A DNA stretch of 64,000 bases. It comes from Pseudomonadota bacterium (lineage in GTDB: Bacteria > Pseudomonadota > Alphaproteobacteria > Rs-D84). The stretch is taken from positions 62,001 to 126,000 of the forward strand of contig JAEXCU010000015.1 of the NCBI GenBank assembly GCA_023402015.1, given 5' to 3'. Position 1 is the first letter of the stretch. Every line of letters starts with the position of its first letter. Positions 16,637 through 28,309 of this stretch are shown here, in pieces. The notes beneath the pieces are model-generated. The model saw nothing but the letters and a program-made list of their open reading frames with translations. It was not told where the DNA came from and searched no databases. The translations under genes were made by a program, and so were the position numbers.

Positions 16637-17308
16637 ATGCAGACAGACGGTAATTTAATCACAGAACCAAAATTCTCAGTTTTAAAGCAGGCAATTCAAG
16701 ATAAAGTTTATTATACGAAATTGTTCATGACGGACATTTTGCCAAAAATCGCACAAATATCAAACCAACCGCGATATGGATATCATGGATTAACCCACAC
16801 GACCCAGGTCGCACTGTTTGGTGTGGAATTATCGTTGGCGTCGGGCGCGGAACCATTGCCGGTAATGTTGGCGGCCGGTTTGCATGATTGCGCACGAACC
16901 CATGATAAAGATTGCCTGATGCATGGGCCAAAATGTGAACCGATTGCGCATACGTTTTTGGATACCCATTACCCAACATTGTCTTATCAAACGCATCAAC
17001 AAATTGTTTATGCCGTTGTAAATCATTCGCGAAATATTCCTGCACCGGACGCGGTTTCGGCATGCCTGTGGGACGGGGACAGAATCAGATTGGCATGGGA
17101 ATTGGGTTATAATCCGAATTTCTTTGCGACCGAATATGGACGGAAAATTGCATCTTTGACCCCGCGGGGCCAGGCACAGTATATCGCCCGCCAGGAACGG
17201 TTTTTAATACAACACGGTATAAAAACCCGTGCCCAGATTGATCATGAAAATGTGATGAATGCAATTTTTTGCGCAACGAACACAAATTTTAAAGACCGGG
17301 TGAAATGA
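16637..17308 (+). CDS. HD-domain protein (putative metal-dependent phosphohydrolase)
   Basis: A 223-residue protein with HD-superfamily metal ligands: histidine in YHGLTHTTQV (about residue 50), the LHDCARTHD pair (about 82), NHSRN (about 128) and the distal aspartate in LWDGDRIRL (about 145). HD enzymes hydrolyse phosphate esters such as nucleotides or cyclic nucleotides; the substrate is not readable here. No good ribosome site is seen before ATG 16637. It is flanked by tRNA-Glu on the left and a convergent orphan. Confidence 0.75.
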   Translation: MQTDGNLITEPKFSVLKQAIQDKVYYTKLFMTDILPKIAQISNQPRYGYHGLTHTTQVALFGVELSLASGAEPLPVMLAAGLHDCARTHDKDCLMHGPKCEPIAHTFLDTHYPTLSYQTHQQIVYAVVNHSRNIPAPDAVSACLWDGDRIRLAWELGYNPNFFATEYGRKIASLTPRGQAQYIARQERFLIQHGIKTRAQIDHENVMNAIFCATNTNFKDRVK

Positions 17309-17321
17309 TTCAGGCGAAGTA

Positions 17322-18359
17322 TTAATCGCGAATATTTTTCATTTGATTTATAATTTCATTTTCAATTGCATATGAACTCAGTTCCGTGGCCGATTTGTGA
17401 TAATCATCAAAATTCTGTTGTATTTCAGTATATGTTTTTTTGTCCAGTTTCTGTATCTGGGGGCCCAATGCGCCGGCGCGTGGTTTTAAATCATCCAACG
17501 CATGATGCATTTCATGTGCAAACATCGCAATCATTCTGTCAAATGTTTTGGTGCCGTTTTTGGCTTCGTTTCTTTTGGCAAAATCCAGATTCAGGCGAAT
17601 AATTTTCTGCTCTATTGCATCCGGGTGCGTTTTTGGGGATTTTTTAAATTCGTTTATTACAGATTTTTGTTGTTCTGGGGACATATCTTTGGGCAGTGTG
17701 ATTGAATAACCGTTCTGTTTATAGGCGCCGGTTTGATTTGGTGAACTCGGCTTAAAATCGGCTGTTTCCCAATTTTTTACCGCCGCGACATTTATGGATT
17801 GTGGGTGCAGGTTATATTCATCGCAAAAATCACGGGCCAGTGCCTGAAACAATGCGTTGTACGCGGCAATCTCGTCCCCGGGCTTGGCGTTTTTAACTTT
17901 CGCCACCAGGTCATTATGGTTATTCAGACGACGAAACCAATCATATGCGAATTGTTTCGCCAAATTATATCTGTTTACGGTGGCAACGTTAAAGCGATTA
18001 CGTATTTCATCGTCTTTTGTGGGATCTTTGGACATTTGACTTAACTTTAAATCAAATGTGTTAAATTCACCCTGAATGTTGTTTAAATCATTACTGACCG
18101 CCAATAAAAACAGCGACATGTTCTTGGGTCTGTATTTGTTCAATTTTATTGCGGATTCATATTGCGTTATTAATTCATCCGGTTTGTGGCCATGCGATAT
18201 AAAACCGCGTGTCATCGGGTGAAACTGTCCTGATATTTTATTTTTCGTTTCTGGGTCCGTCGCCGCGATATATCGGTTCAGTAAATTTATATCATTTTGC
18301 ATGATCTCTATTTCAATATCGCGCGCGGCAATTTGAAATTTATTCGCCGTGTCTGTCAT
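17322..18359 (-). CDS. Putative zinc metalloprotease-like protein (HEMHH)
   Basis: A 345-residue protein not matched to a family. It has the zinc protease signature AHEMHHALD (HExxH, about residues 281-289) near the C terminus and a downstream glutamate in ATELSSYAIENE that could be the third ligand. The N-terminal 270 residues are helical and charged. There is no signal peptide. A domain of this design, free of an export signal and in a genome with type IV secretion genes, might be a translocated effector, but that is only a possibility. Codon use is AT-shifted relative to housekeeping neighbours. Confidence 0.6.
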   Translation of the reverse strand: MTDTANKFQIAARDIEIEIMQNDINLLNRYIAATDPETKNKISGQFHPMTRGFISHGHKPDELITQYESAIKLNKYRPKNMSLFLLAVSNDLNNIQGEFNTFDLKLSQMSKDPTKDDEIRNRFNVATVNRYNLAKQFAYDWFRRLNNHNDLVAKVKNAKPGDEIAAYNALFQALARDFCDEYNLHPQSINVAAVKNWETADFKPSSPNQTGAYKQNGYSITLPKDMSPEQQKSVINEFKKSPKTHPDAIEQKIIRLNLDFAKRNEAKNGTKTFDRMIAMFAHEMHHALDDLKPRAGALGPQIQKLDKKTYTEIQQNFDDYHKSATELSSYAIENEIINQMKNIRD

Positions 18360-18460
18360 GTGAAGTATTATAACATAACGCTGCGTAATTATAAACAGAA
18401 AAGGACGGTCGGGCGACTTGGTTTTATTTGTGTTTTGTATGATAAAAAGTTAAAAATAAA

Positions 18461-18481
18461 TCCCGGGGTTTCAGCCCGGGA
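18461..18481 (-). terminator. Rho-independent terminator (minus strand)
   Basis: Stem TCCCGGG/CCCGGGA followed on the minus strand by TTTATTTTTAA; ends the 18487-19347 gene. Confidence 0.8.
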
Positions 18482-18486
18482 AATAT

Positions 18487-19347
18487 TTATCTGCCAGATT
18501 TTTCTTTTATAAACATTTGCGTGGCGTCAAATGATTTTGATACCAATCCCGCAAAGACTTTTTTCTGGTCTGCCACACTCAGATTTGGATTAAATGCACC
18601 TTTTTTAATTAGTACCTGGATGGTTTCGGCGGTGGCATTTAAAACCTTGGCATTATTTTCAATGAACAAGTTTAATGCGTCGCTGTCTTTTTTGTTCTTT
18701 TCCGGGTCATAAGAAACACTGTATAGGCGATTTTTTGCATCCGCCGCCAATTTAGCATTGGGCAATTTTTTCAATTTTTCCGGGGCGTATTTGGGCAATA
18801 TTTCTTTGCGGTAAATATCAACAACAGATGTGCCCCAATCAAAGTTATCGGGGATATATAATTTTTCACCCGGTTTAACGTTTTTTAATGCCTGTATGAA
18901 TTCTTGCAGGGTGTAATTTGCCAATTCGGTGCCCGCATTTGCAATATCTGTACCTGTGTTATATTTTTTTGGCGAAAGCATTGCCGGCGTTTTATTTGTC
19001 TTCCATGCCAGGTCAAACCAACGATTATTTAATTTTAAGAAATTCGGCAAAGCATTCGGATTTTTTAATGCCAGCAACAAAATTACATATTTATCGCTTT
19101 CTATGACGGCATTTAATTGCTTGTCCGGGGACAGTTTTAAGAAGTTGGCGGCGTATTGGTTTAAATCCATAACGGTTCCATTGACATCGTTAACGACGCC
19201 AATCGGATGCGTCCATGTTCCGAATTCTGCGCCTTTGTTATCCTGGGCTTGGCTTTTTAATGGCAACAAAGACAGTGCCGATATACCAAAAACGGTCAGG
19301 GCCTTTTTGATGTTGCCACTGGCTGCATTAAATGTTGATGATTTCAT
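18487..19347 (-). CDS. Exported protein of unknown function, 286 aa
   Basis: Not recognised. The product begins with a signal peptide (hydrophobic ALTVFGISALSLLPL, cleavage likely near SQAQ, residue 34). The mature part is helical and Lys/Asn-rich, with a possible repeat of short helices (LKNVKPGEKL, LKKLPNAKL). ATG 19347 has AAAGGGG upstream; the frame extends 27 codons further without a ribosome site. It has its own terminator and is adjacent to the HEMHH protein, with which it shares composition. Confidence 0.6.
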   Translation of the reverse strand: MKSSTFNAASGNIKKALTVFGISALSLLPLKSQAQDNKGAEFGTWTHPIGVVNDVNGTVMDLNQYAANFLKLSPDKQLNAVIESDKYVILLLALKNPNALPNFLKLNNRWFDLAWKTNKTPAMLSPKKYNTGTDIANAGTELANYTLQEFIQALKNVKPGEKLYIPDNFDWGTSVVDIYRKEILPKYAPEKLKKLPNAKLAADAKNRLYSVSYDPEKNKKDSDALNLFIENNAKVLNATAETIQVLIKKGAFNPNLSVADQKKVFAGLVSKSFDATQMFIKEKSGR

Positions 19348-20238
19348 AATGAACCCCTTTCTTATAATTGTATCACTAAAAACCACGAAAGCAAAAGGTC
19401 GTTGGGAATATATTATGAAACAGTCCATTGGATTTTATTTAACTTAATCTTGAGAAAAACAAGATTAATCGTTGACAATTTTAAAAAAGTGCAAAAGTTA
19501 TCAAAAAATATGGCCTGCAAAATAGAAAAATAAAATAAATTTAACTGGCCAAGTTTTTGTCTTTATATGGTTTGGGCGCACACAGGGGTGTGGGGATGCC
19601 CCCCACTAGTGTTTTGGAACAAAACACGTACAAAACGTTAATAACGTTTTGCAGTACAAATACGCGGTCATTTGTACTATCTGGCGTACGCACCAAATAA
19701 AAAAAGCCCCCTTGTGGGCGTTTTTATTTGGTTTGGGCGCACGGATTCCCACGGACTTTGTCCTGCGGGGCATTCGTATGATGTTTGCTGCACTGGGTTT
19801 GCAAACATCAACTCATTGTCAAACCAAACGACATTCGTCGTGTGGCCTTATCCTTGTCTCGCGCCCAAAAATAAAAACACCGCAAGGGTGTTTTGATTTT
19901 TGGTTGTGCACGGAGCGCCATACGGTATTTGCATTCAATTTGTGATTTTGCCGAAGCACGATTTAGACCATTTAACAGGGATTAGCAGGGATTTTTCGCA
20001 AAAACACCCACCGAAATACTAACATGATACAATTTGTGCTAGAATTCATGTCCAGTTTTCCGCGGTTTTTTGTGTGTCTAAAAATTCCCTAAAAAAACTA
20101 ACAGGAAATTCGATTTTAGTATCAGGGAAAACTGCAAAATAACAGCGAAAAAGCCGCATAAAAACAGGATAACGCACTTTCTGGTAATATCTGGGAAAAT
20201 TTGAGAATAAAAGTAATTCCAGCTTTCCCAGATTTATT
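19348..20238. other. Gene-free stretch of 0.9 kb, rich in hairpins
   Basis: No convincing gene. Visible structure: inverted repeat TTAATCTTG/CAAGATTAA (about 19443-19468); GTTTTG/CAAAAC and AACGTT palindromes at 19610-19650; GCCC-CCTTGT-GGGC (19706-19719); TGATGTTTGC/GCAAACATCA (about 19778-19811); AAACACC-GCAA-GGGTGTTT (about 19875-19893); ATCTGGGAAA/TTTCCCAGAT (about 20189-20232). TGGTTTGGGCGCAC occurs at 19568 and 19729. The stretch probably holds the left boundary of the accessory island. Confidence 0.6.
19729..19748. repeat. att-like repeat matching the 3' end of tRNA-Gln
   Basis: Twenty bases identical, except one, to 30460-30479, the 3' end of the tRNA-Gln gene, in the same orientation. 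The pair brackets the restriction-modification island, as expected for attachment sites of a tRNA-targeting element. Confidence 0.45.
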
Positions 20239-21192
20239 CTATAAAAGATCATTTAGCAAGTTCATACATTTAATTTTCTGCTGCATGTTTGCCCTGCCAT
20301 AGACATTTAACGTAAAGGACACGTTCTTATGTCCCAGAATTTCGGACAGAGATTTAATATCAAAGTCCGGTATTTCAATAGCACGCACGGCAAATGTGTG
20401 CCTTATTTCATGAAACTTGACAGTACGCAGATTATGCTTTTTTAAGAATCTCGCAAAGAACTGACGATATGTCCTAGGCTCCGTTGGCTTGGTCTTTCCG
20501 GTTAAAAAATACTGATTAGGGTTATCTGAATAGTACTTTTTAATGATATTTATCAGCAAAGACGGCACCGGAATCGTTCGTGCCGAACAGGCGGTCTTGG
20601 GTGCGCCAATATGAACATACGAGGTTCCTTTAGTTTTATCATAAATTCGCTGAACCGTGCGTTGGATAGTGATAGTTTTATCAGTCAGAGATATATCACG
20701 CACCTGCAGACCACACAATTCACCAATGCGAATGCCGGTAAACAATGCGACCAAGACACCAGCTGTGCGGCGGTTCATTTTCATATAAATACATTGAATA
20801 AGAGCCAATTCTTCATCCTTAGACAAAGTAATGACGCGCTTGATTGAAAAGTCCTTAGGATATTCAATCAAATCCCAATTCAACATAGGGATAATTTTTT
20901 CTTTATACGCATAAAGCATACATAGCCGCAGGACTAAAATAATATCACGAATGGTTTTGATGGTAAGACCGCCGGTTTTATCCAATCGCCCCTCATTATG
21001 TAGCAGAGTAATATACGCCTGAATATCAGATTCAGTAATATTGCCAATCTTTTGCTTGCCAAAGTGAGGTATCAGATGATTTTCTGCAATCAGCATAAAG
21101 CTGGCATAAGTCGACGGTGTAATCATAGGGCTTTTTTGGCTAAGCCATACATTGATCAAGTTTTTGAAGTGACTATTTGATGTTAGTGTCAT
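20239..21192 (-). CDS. Tyrosine recombinase, probable hsdS invertase
   Basis: A complete 317-residue tyrosine recombinase. The N-terminal SAM-like core-binding domain is residues 1-100; the catalytic domain has Arg in TGIRIGELC, HEIRHTF (H-x-x-R), LGHKN and the nucleophile Tyr in NVYGRA. Family members cut and rejoin DNA at short repeats. GGAGTATGTACA precedes the ATG. It lies immediately beside a pair of inverted hsdS genes, the arrangement of the hsdS invertases described in streptococci and Bacteroides, so invertase is more likely than phage-type integrase, although integration at tRNA-Gln is possible too. AT-rich codon use points to transfer. Confidence 0.85.
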   Translation of the reverse strand: MTLTSNSHFKNLINVWLSQKSPMITPSTYASFMLIAENHLIPHFGKQKIGNITESDIQAYITLLHNEGRLDKTGGLTIKTIRDIILVLRLCMLYAYKEKIIPMLNWDLIEYPKDFSIKRVITLSKDEELALIQCIYMKMNRRTAGVLVALFTGIRIGELCGLQVRDISLTDKTITIQRTVQRIYDKTKGTSYVHIGAPKTACSARTIPVPSLLINIIKKYYSDNPNQYFLTGKTKPTEPRTYRQFFARFLKKHNLRTVKFHEIRHTFAVRAIEIPDFDIKSLSEILGHKNVSFTLNVYGRANMQQKIKCMNLLNDLL

Positions 21193-21244
21193 TGTACATA
21201 CTCCTTTTTAAGTACAGATGTATGTTGAGAAGAAAAAACACTAA

Positions 21245-22369
21245 AAACAAACCTCTAGTATTGGTCTTGAACCGCCCCTCCGTTTCCCAGAGTTTGAGGG
21301 AGAATATACAAAATTTAAGCTAGGTGACATATGCATTAAGGTTCAACGCAAAAATCAAGATTCTGATGCGCCTATCATGATGTTATCTGCAGGAACAGGA
21401 TTCATAATGCAATCAGAAAAGTATTCCAGAGATAATGCTGGGCAAAGCCTTGCAAAATACACTATCTTGAAGCGTACTGAACTGGCCTACAATCACGGGG
21501 CTTCAAAGCAAAAACCATTTGGATGCTGCTATATGCTAACAGAAGAAAAAGCGAGGGTTCCATATGTATACCACTGCTTTTCGATCCAAAATAATACCCC
21601 ACAATATATAGCCATATTACTTAATAATCAACGTATAGAAAGACAACTGAAAAAGCTAGTTTCTTCAAGTGTTAGAATGGACGGTTTATTGAATATTTCT
21701 TTTGATGATTATATGACTGTTGACCTATATTTACCCGACATTTCTGAACAACAAAAGATTGCGGACTTCCTGTCCCTGGTTGATGAAAGAATTGAAAAAC
21801 AGCGGCAGCTGGTCGATGCCCTGAAGAAGTATAAAAGAGGAGCTTTATCAAGAGTTTTTAACGATGTTTTGAAAACCGTAAAATTATCGGATATTTCTAA
21901 TTTTATTTCTTCCGTAAGGACATTGTCTACAATATTAAATAGCAATAAGGGAATTTATCCTGTTTACGATGCGGCTGGTATAGCTGGATATATTGACCAT
22001 TATGATATTGATTCTGACTATATAACAATAGTTAAAGATGGATCGGGAGTGGGCCGCTTGCAAAAATGTGATAAAAAATCTAGTTTTATTGGAACTCTGG
22101 GAGCATTGGTTGCGAAAAATTGTACTACAGATTTTTTATATGCAGTTCTGCAAACAATAAATTTTTCTAAATTTGTTACAGGAATGGCTATTCCTCATAT
22201 TTATTACAGGGACTATAAAAGCACTCTACTTCCATTTCCTAGTGAAGAAAAGCGACATTTTATATCGCAATTATTTAAAGAATTTGATATTCACATAGAA
22301 AATGAAACCCAAAAATTAAACAATATACTGACATATAAACAAGGATTGCTCCAGCAGATGTTTATATAA
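21245..22369 (+). CDS. hsdS: Silent hsdS cassette (type I specificity subunit without start)
   Basis: An open frame from 21245 that encodes an HsdS body: TSSIGLEPPLRFPEFEGEY, first target-recognition domain, the conserved spacer FLSLVDERIEKQRQLV with KKYKRG, then a second domain ending LLQQMFI. There is no start codon or ribosome site near the frame start; the first internal ATG (21377) would remove about 44 residues. It points away from hsdM and lacks the first 15 codons present in the expressed copy. Read from the inverted repeat, it continues the expressed frame exactly, so inversion would make it the active gene. A silent cassette is therefore more likely than a pseudogene. Confidence 0.9.
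   Translation, partial: KQTSSIGLEPPLRFPEFEGEYTKFKLGDICIKVQRKNQDSDAPIMMLSAGTGFIMQSEKYSRDNAGQSLAKYTILKRTELAYNHGASKQKPFGCCYMLTEEKARVPYVYHCFSIQNNTPQYIAILLNNQRIERQLKKLVSSSVRMDGLLNISFDDYMTVDLYLPDISEQQKIADFLSLVDERIEKQRQLVDALKKYKRGALSRVFNDVLKTVKLSDISNFISSVRTLSTILNSNKGIYPVYDAAGIAGYIDHYDIDSDYITIVKDGSGVGRLQKCDKKSSFIGTLGALVAKNCTTDFLYAVLQTINFSKFVTGMAIPHIYYRDYKSTLLPFPSEEKRHFISQLFKEFDIHIENETQKLNNILTYKQGLLQQMFI
21252..21271 (+). repeat. Left inverted repeat of the hsdS invertible segment
   Basis: CCTCTAGTATTGGTCTTGAA, the exact reverse complement of 23487-23506. In both places it is read in the same frame (Ser-Ser-Ile-Gly-Leu-Glu) relative to the attached hsdS. Confidence 0.95.
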
Positions 22370-22373
22370 ACAT
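22358..22373. repeat. 16-bp palindrome at the junction of the two hsdS genes
   Basis: ATGTTTATATAAACAT. It encodes the final Met-Phe-Ile-stop of both hsdS frames, one on each strand, so the two genes end in a symmetric overlap of 8 bases. Confidence 0.9.
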
Positions 22374-23549
22374 TTTTTGTAAAAGTCCTTGTTTTTGAGT
22401 ATTCAATCTCTCTAATACATCATTTTCTGTTGTTATTTTTTTATCTAAAATAGCAAATATTTTTGCAATGTTATCTTGCATCTCTTTGGTCGGTAATTTT
22501 ATGAGCATATCACTTAACGTGGAAAGAACAATATATGGAGTATTACCGGCTTTTTTTTCAGCATCTATTCGTGGGTGCAAATTTGCTTGCAAATAGTAAT
22601 AAATATACATTATATTTTCTTGAAAACTATCCAATACATAGGTTCTTTGATAAGCATTAAATTTTCCACAATAATGGTGGATGTAACCAACATTAGCTCC
22701 GTTACCAGAAATTAGTAATGCATCCGTGTCAAATGCATAAGTATCTATTTCAAAATATTCTCTGGCACATGTATAAAAACGATATTTCCCTCCCACAACC
22801 ATTGCATTTGCGTCTAATTTACCTGTTGTGATATTACAAATTTCACCTAATGTTAATGTGTTATTTGAAGATATTTTATTAAAAAAGGCGGATAACAACC
22901 CTCTTTTATACTTCTTTAAGCTCTCAACCAACTGTCGCTGTTTTTCGATGCGCTGGTCAATAAGAGAGAGGAAATTAGCAATTTTTTGTTGTTCTTCTAT
23001 GTTTGGACTTAAAAAATGAGTGGTGGCAAAAAAATCATCTGTTGGTACATTAAGTAGACCATGATTTCTAGCTCCTTCAGCTGAAATAAAGTAGATTTGA
23101 CGATACCATTTTAATGAATCAAAATAATGTCTTATATAATCGGAGCAATGTTTTTTTAAAGAAAAACAAATGTAGAGAGTCGACAATGCTCCCATTTCGT
23201 ATCGTTCTAATCTTTTTATTGATCCAAAATCATAACCATTCGAATAACTTTTATTGTATGCAAATTCTCCATTTTTTAGAAGATAATATCCAGACATATC
23301 TTTACTAGATACTTTTTTATTAAAGAATGTAACTTGGTCAACTAATCCATCTTTAGATGATATTGTTAAAGGCAAATCAGTTTGATTTTTATTATTTTTT
23401 CTCGTTACTCTTAACGTTAAATCAGACAGTTTTTCTGTAATCCATGGATCACTATACGACGAAAATCGTAGTGCAGGAACTTTACCTTCAAGACCAATAC
23501 TAGAGGATACATTTTTTGATAAAATTTGGCTTTTTGCATTATTTGTCAT
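22362..23549 (-). CDS. hsdS: Type I restriction-modification specificity subunit HsdS (expressed copy)
   Basis: A 395-residue HsdS that gives the hsdR/hsdM complex its DNA target. Two target-recognition domains are separated by the helical spacer around FLSLIDQRIEKQRQLVESLKKYKRG-like sequence, and the protein ends LLQKMFI. The first 15 residues (MTNNAKSQILSKNV) lie outside the 20-bp repeat, so they stay fixed when the segment inverts. It starts three bases after the hsdM stop. Between the two hsdS copies the central spacer also shares 17 inverted bases (21824-21840 with 22900-22916), which could allow half-gene exchange. Confidence 0.95.
   Translation of the reverse strand: MTNNAKSQILSKNVSSSIGLEGKVPALRFSSYSDPWITEKLSDLTLRVTRKNNKNQTDLPLTISSKDGLVDQVTFFNKKVSSKDMSGYYLLKNGEFAYNKSYSNGYDFGSIKRLERYEMGALSTLYICFSLKKHCSDYIRHYFDSLKWYRQIYFISAEGARNHGLLNVPTDDFFATTHFLSPNIEEQQKIANFLSLIDQRIEKQRQLVESLKKYKRGLLSAFFNKISSNNTLTLGEICNITTGKLDANAMVVGGKYRFYTCAREYFEIDTYAFDTDALLISGNGANVGYIHHYCGKFNAYQRTYVLDSFQENIMYIYYYLQANLHPRIDAEKKAGNTPYIVLSTLSDMLIKLPTKEMQDNIAKIFAILDKKITTENDVLERLNTQKQGLLQKMFI
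23487..23506 (-). repeat. Right inverted repeat of the hsdS invertible segment
   Basis: Reverse complement of 21252-21271, 20 of 20 bases. It lies 43 bases inside the expressed hsdS. Confidence 0.95.
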
Positions 23550-23552
23550 GGC

Positions 23553-25127
23553 TTAGTTCTCCATGTCAAAAGGGAAATCTAACCCCAGTTCATCAAAGTA
23601 TGGCTTCAATTTCGCGTTGATTTCCTTGATATCTGAATTTAGCTTTTTGATTTCTGCAGAAGTAGCGTTCAAATCGATAGGCTCTTCCTCCTCAAATGTG
23701 TCCACGTAGCGGGGAATATTCAGGTTAAAACCATTTTCAGCAATCTCTACCATTGTCGCAACATGTGCATACTTTTCGACATCCTGGCGTTTGACATAAG
23801 TATCCACAATTTTATCAATGTCGCAGTCACGCAGGATATTTTGGTTCTTGCCTGGTTCAAATTCCTTGGACGCGTCAATAAACAAAATATTGTCTTTGTT
23901 ACCGTTACGGTTCTTTTTCAGCACCAATACGCAGACAGGGATCCCCGTTCCAAAGAACAAATTGGCAGGCAGGCCAATAACGGCATCCAACAGGTTCAAT
24001 TTTTCGATCAAGTATTTACGAATAGTTTCTTCTGCGGCACCGCGGAAAAGCACCCCATGGGGCAGCAATACAGCAATGCGACCATCTTCGTCCATATGGT
24101 GAACCATATGTTGCACAAACGCAAAATCTGCCTTGCTTTTTGGGGCAAGTTTGCCATATTCGCTGAAACGTTCGTCTTCTAGGAACTTATCATCAGCAGA
24201 CCAGTTTGCAGAGTATGGCGGGTTTGCAACTTGGATTCGATACTGTTTGTCATTAGCAAGTTCTGTAAAGAAGTCATGTTCCAAGGTGTCGCCATTGTAT
24301 ATTTCAAAATTACGGTACGGAATACCGCGCAAAATCATATTCATGCGAGCCAGATTATAGGTGGTAGAAGTCAATTCTTGGCCATAATAATTACGCACAT
24401 TTACATACTTTTTCAGCCGTAACAGCAATGAGCCAGAACCACAAGTCGGGTCGGCAGCCGCTTTAACATCGGTCAATCCATAACACGCCAAGCGGCACAA
24501 TAATTCAGCCGGTCCCGATGGCGTATAAAACTCTCCGGCTTTTTTGCCGGCAGTGGCGGCAAACTGACCAATCAGATATTCGTACGCATTACCAAGAACA
24601 TCAATCTTTGTATCTTCTACACTAAAGTCAATCTCATCCAAAGCTGCGATTATCTTGGCCATAACTGCAGAACGGTCTTTGACAGTATGCCCCAGTTTTG
24701 TGGAATCCAACTGCATATCAGAGAACAGATCTTCAAAATCGTCTTGCGATGCATTGCCGATCGTGGATTCCATTAAGCTGTTGATGGCAGTCTGCAAGAA
24801 TTCAATGTCAAACGAACGGTTTTCAACCATTGCAACTAAATTGCGAAATAGATATTGAGGCTCAATAACAAATCCCAAATCGTTTAATGCTTCTTCTATT
24901 ATTGCCACCTTGTACTCAGGATTTTCCCAGGCCTGTTCATAAGACATCGCATCGTCTTTTAGAATCTTGGTCATATATTTTTCCGTGCGGTCAGATAGAT
25001 AATAATAGAAAATCATGCCAAGAATATAATTCTTGAATTCATAGGCTTCCATATTACCCCGCAGGGCATTTGCCATATTCCACAATTTATTACACAGTGT
25101 TTTCTGATGCGCTTGAATATCGTCCAT
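23553..25127 (-). CDS. hsdM: Type I restriction-modification methyltransferase HsdM
   Basis: A 524-residue N6-adenine methyltransferase. The N-terminal helical domain (residues 1-150) is followed by the SAM-binding motif I DPTCGSGS and the catalytic motif IV NPPYS; the order is that of gamma-class enzymes. It forms the M2S core with HsdS, protects host DNA and is also needed for cleavage with HsdR. It is between hsdR (17 bases before) and hsdS (3 bases after), one operon. Codon use differs from the housekeeping genes of the window. Confidence 0.97.
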   Translation of the reverse strand: MDDIQAHQKTLCNKLWNMANALRGNMEAYEFKNYILGMIFYYYLSDRTEKYMTKILKDDAMSYEQAWENPEYKVAIIEEALNDLGFVIEPQYLFRNLVAMVENRSFDIEFLQTAINSLMESTIGNASQDDFEDLFSDMQLDSTKLGHTVKDRSAVMAKIIAALDEIDFSVEDTKIDVLGNAYEYLIGQFAATAGKKAGEFYTPSGPAELLCRLACYGLTDVKAAADPTCGSGSLLLRLKKYVNVRNYYGQELTSTTYNLARMNMILRGIPYRNFEIYNGDTLEHDFFTELANDKQYRIQVANPPYSANWSADDKFLEDERFSEYGKLAPKSKADFAFVQHMVHHMDEDGRIAVLLPHGVLFRGAAEETIRKYLIEKLNLLDAVIGLPANLFFGTGIPVCVLVLKKNRNGNKDNILFIDASKEFEPGKNQNILRDCDIDKIVDTYVKRQDVEKYAHVATMVEIAENGFNLNIPRYVDTFEEEEPIDLNATSAEIKKLNSDIKEINAKLKPYFDELGLDFPFDMEN

Positions 25128-25143
25128 TTCCTGAATCCTTTAA

Positions 25144-27942
<2,799 letters not shown>

Positions 27943-28063
27943 AAATTGTCTCCTTATATCAAAACAATACCTGTTTATAAGAAAAAAATCAATAAAGTAA
28001 TCATATAGAAATCTGTTATGTAAATGAACACTATTATTGTGTTGAAATAACTTGACTTATACC

Positions 28064-28098
28064 CCTTTGTAAGCAGTAATTGCGTGAGCTTACAAAGG
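28064..28098 (+). promoter_or_regulatory. Inverted repeat covering the ribosome site of the DUF5681 gene
   Basis: CCTTTGTAAGC (28064-28074) and GCTTACAAAGG (28088-28098), an 11-bp perfect inverted repeat. The right arm contains the AAAGGAG ribosome site of the gene at 28106, so it could act as an RNA switch or as a protein operator. Confidence 0.6.
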
Positions 28099-28105
28099 AG
28101 TAATT

Positions 28106-28309
28106 ATGGGGTATAAAAATCCGCCGGTGGAATATCGGTTTCGACCGGGGCAATCGGGTAATCCATACGGGCGAATGGGACGCCGTGTGTCCGAGCATGA
28201 GCGGCAATGCCTGCTGCGTATGATGGTGGATGCGATATGTGATTATCGGCCGAAAAACAACACACGTTTACGCAAAATTATGGGGATATTACATGAAGCA
28301 ATTGAATAG
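28106..28309 (+). CDS. DUF5681 domain protein, 67 aa
   Basis: A small protein starting with the DUF5681 pattern (PPVEYRFRPGQSGNPYGR), common in phage and mobile-element genes of proteobacteria; function unknown. AAAGGAGTAATT precedes the ATG. The end overlaps the next gene by 17 bases, indicating coupled translation with the recombinase. Base composition is like the host genes, unlike the AT-rich hsd genes to its left. Confidence 0.75.
   Translation: MGYKNPPVEYRFRPGQSGNPYGRMGRRVSEHERQCLLRMMVDAICDYRPKNNTRLRKIMGILHEAIE

Noticed and set aside
20046..20252. 68-aa minus-strand ORF next to the tyrosine recombinase
   Set aside because: It overlaps the recombinase end in another frame, has no ribosome site and reads as aromatic, low-quality sequence.
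21245..22369. Decayed hsdS pseudogene
   Set aside because: The frame is open to the inverted repeat and matches the expressed frame, which fits a silent cassette rather than decay.
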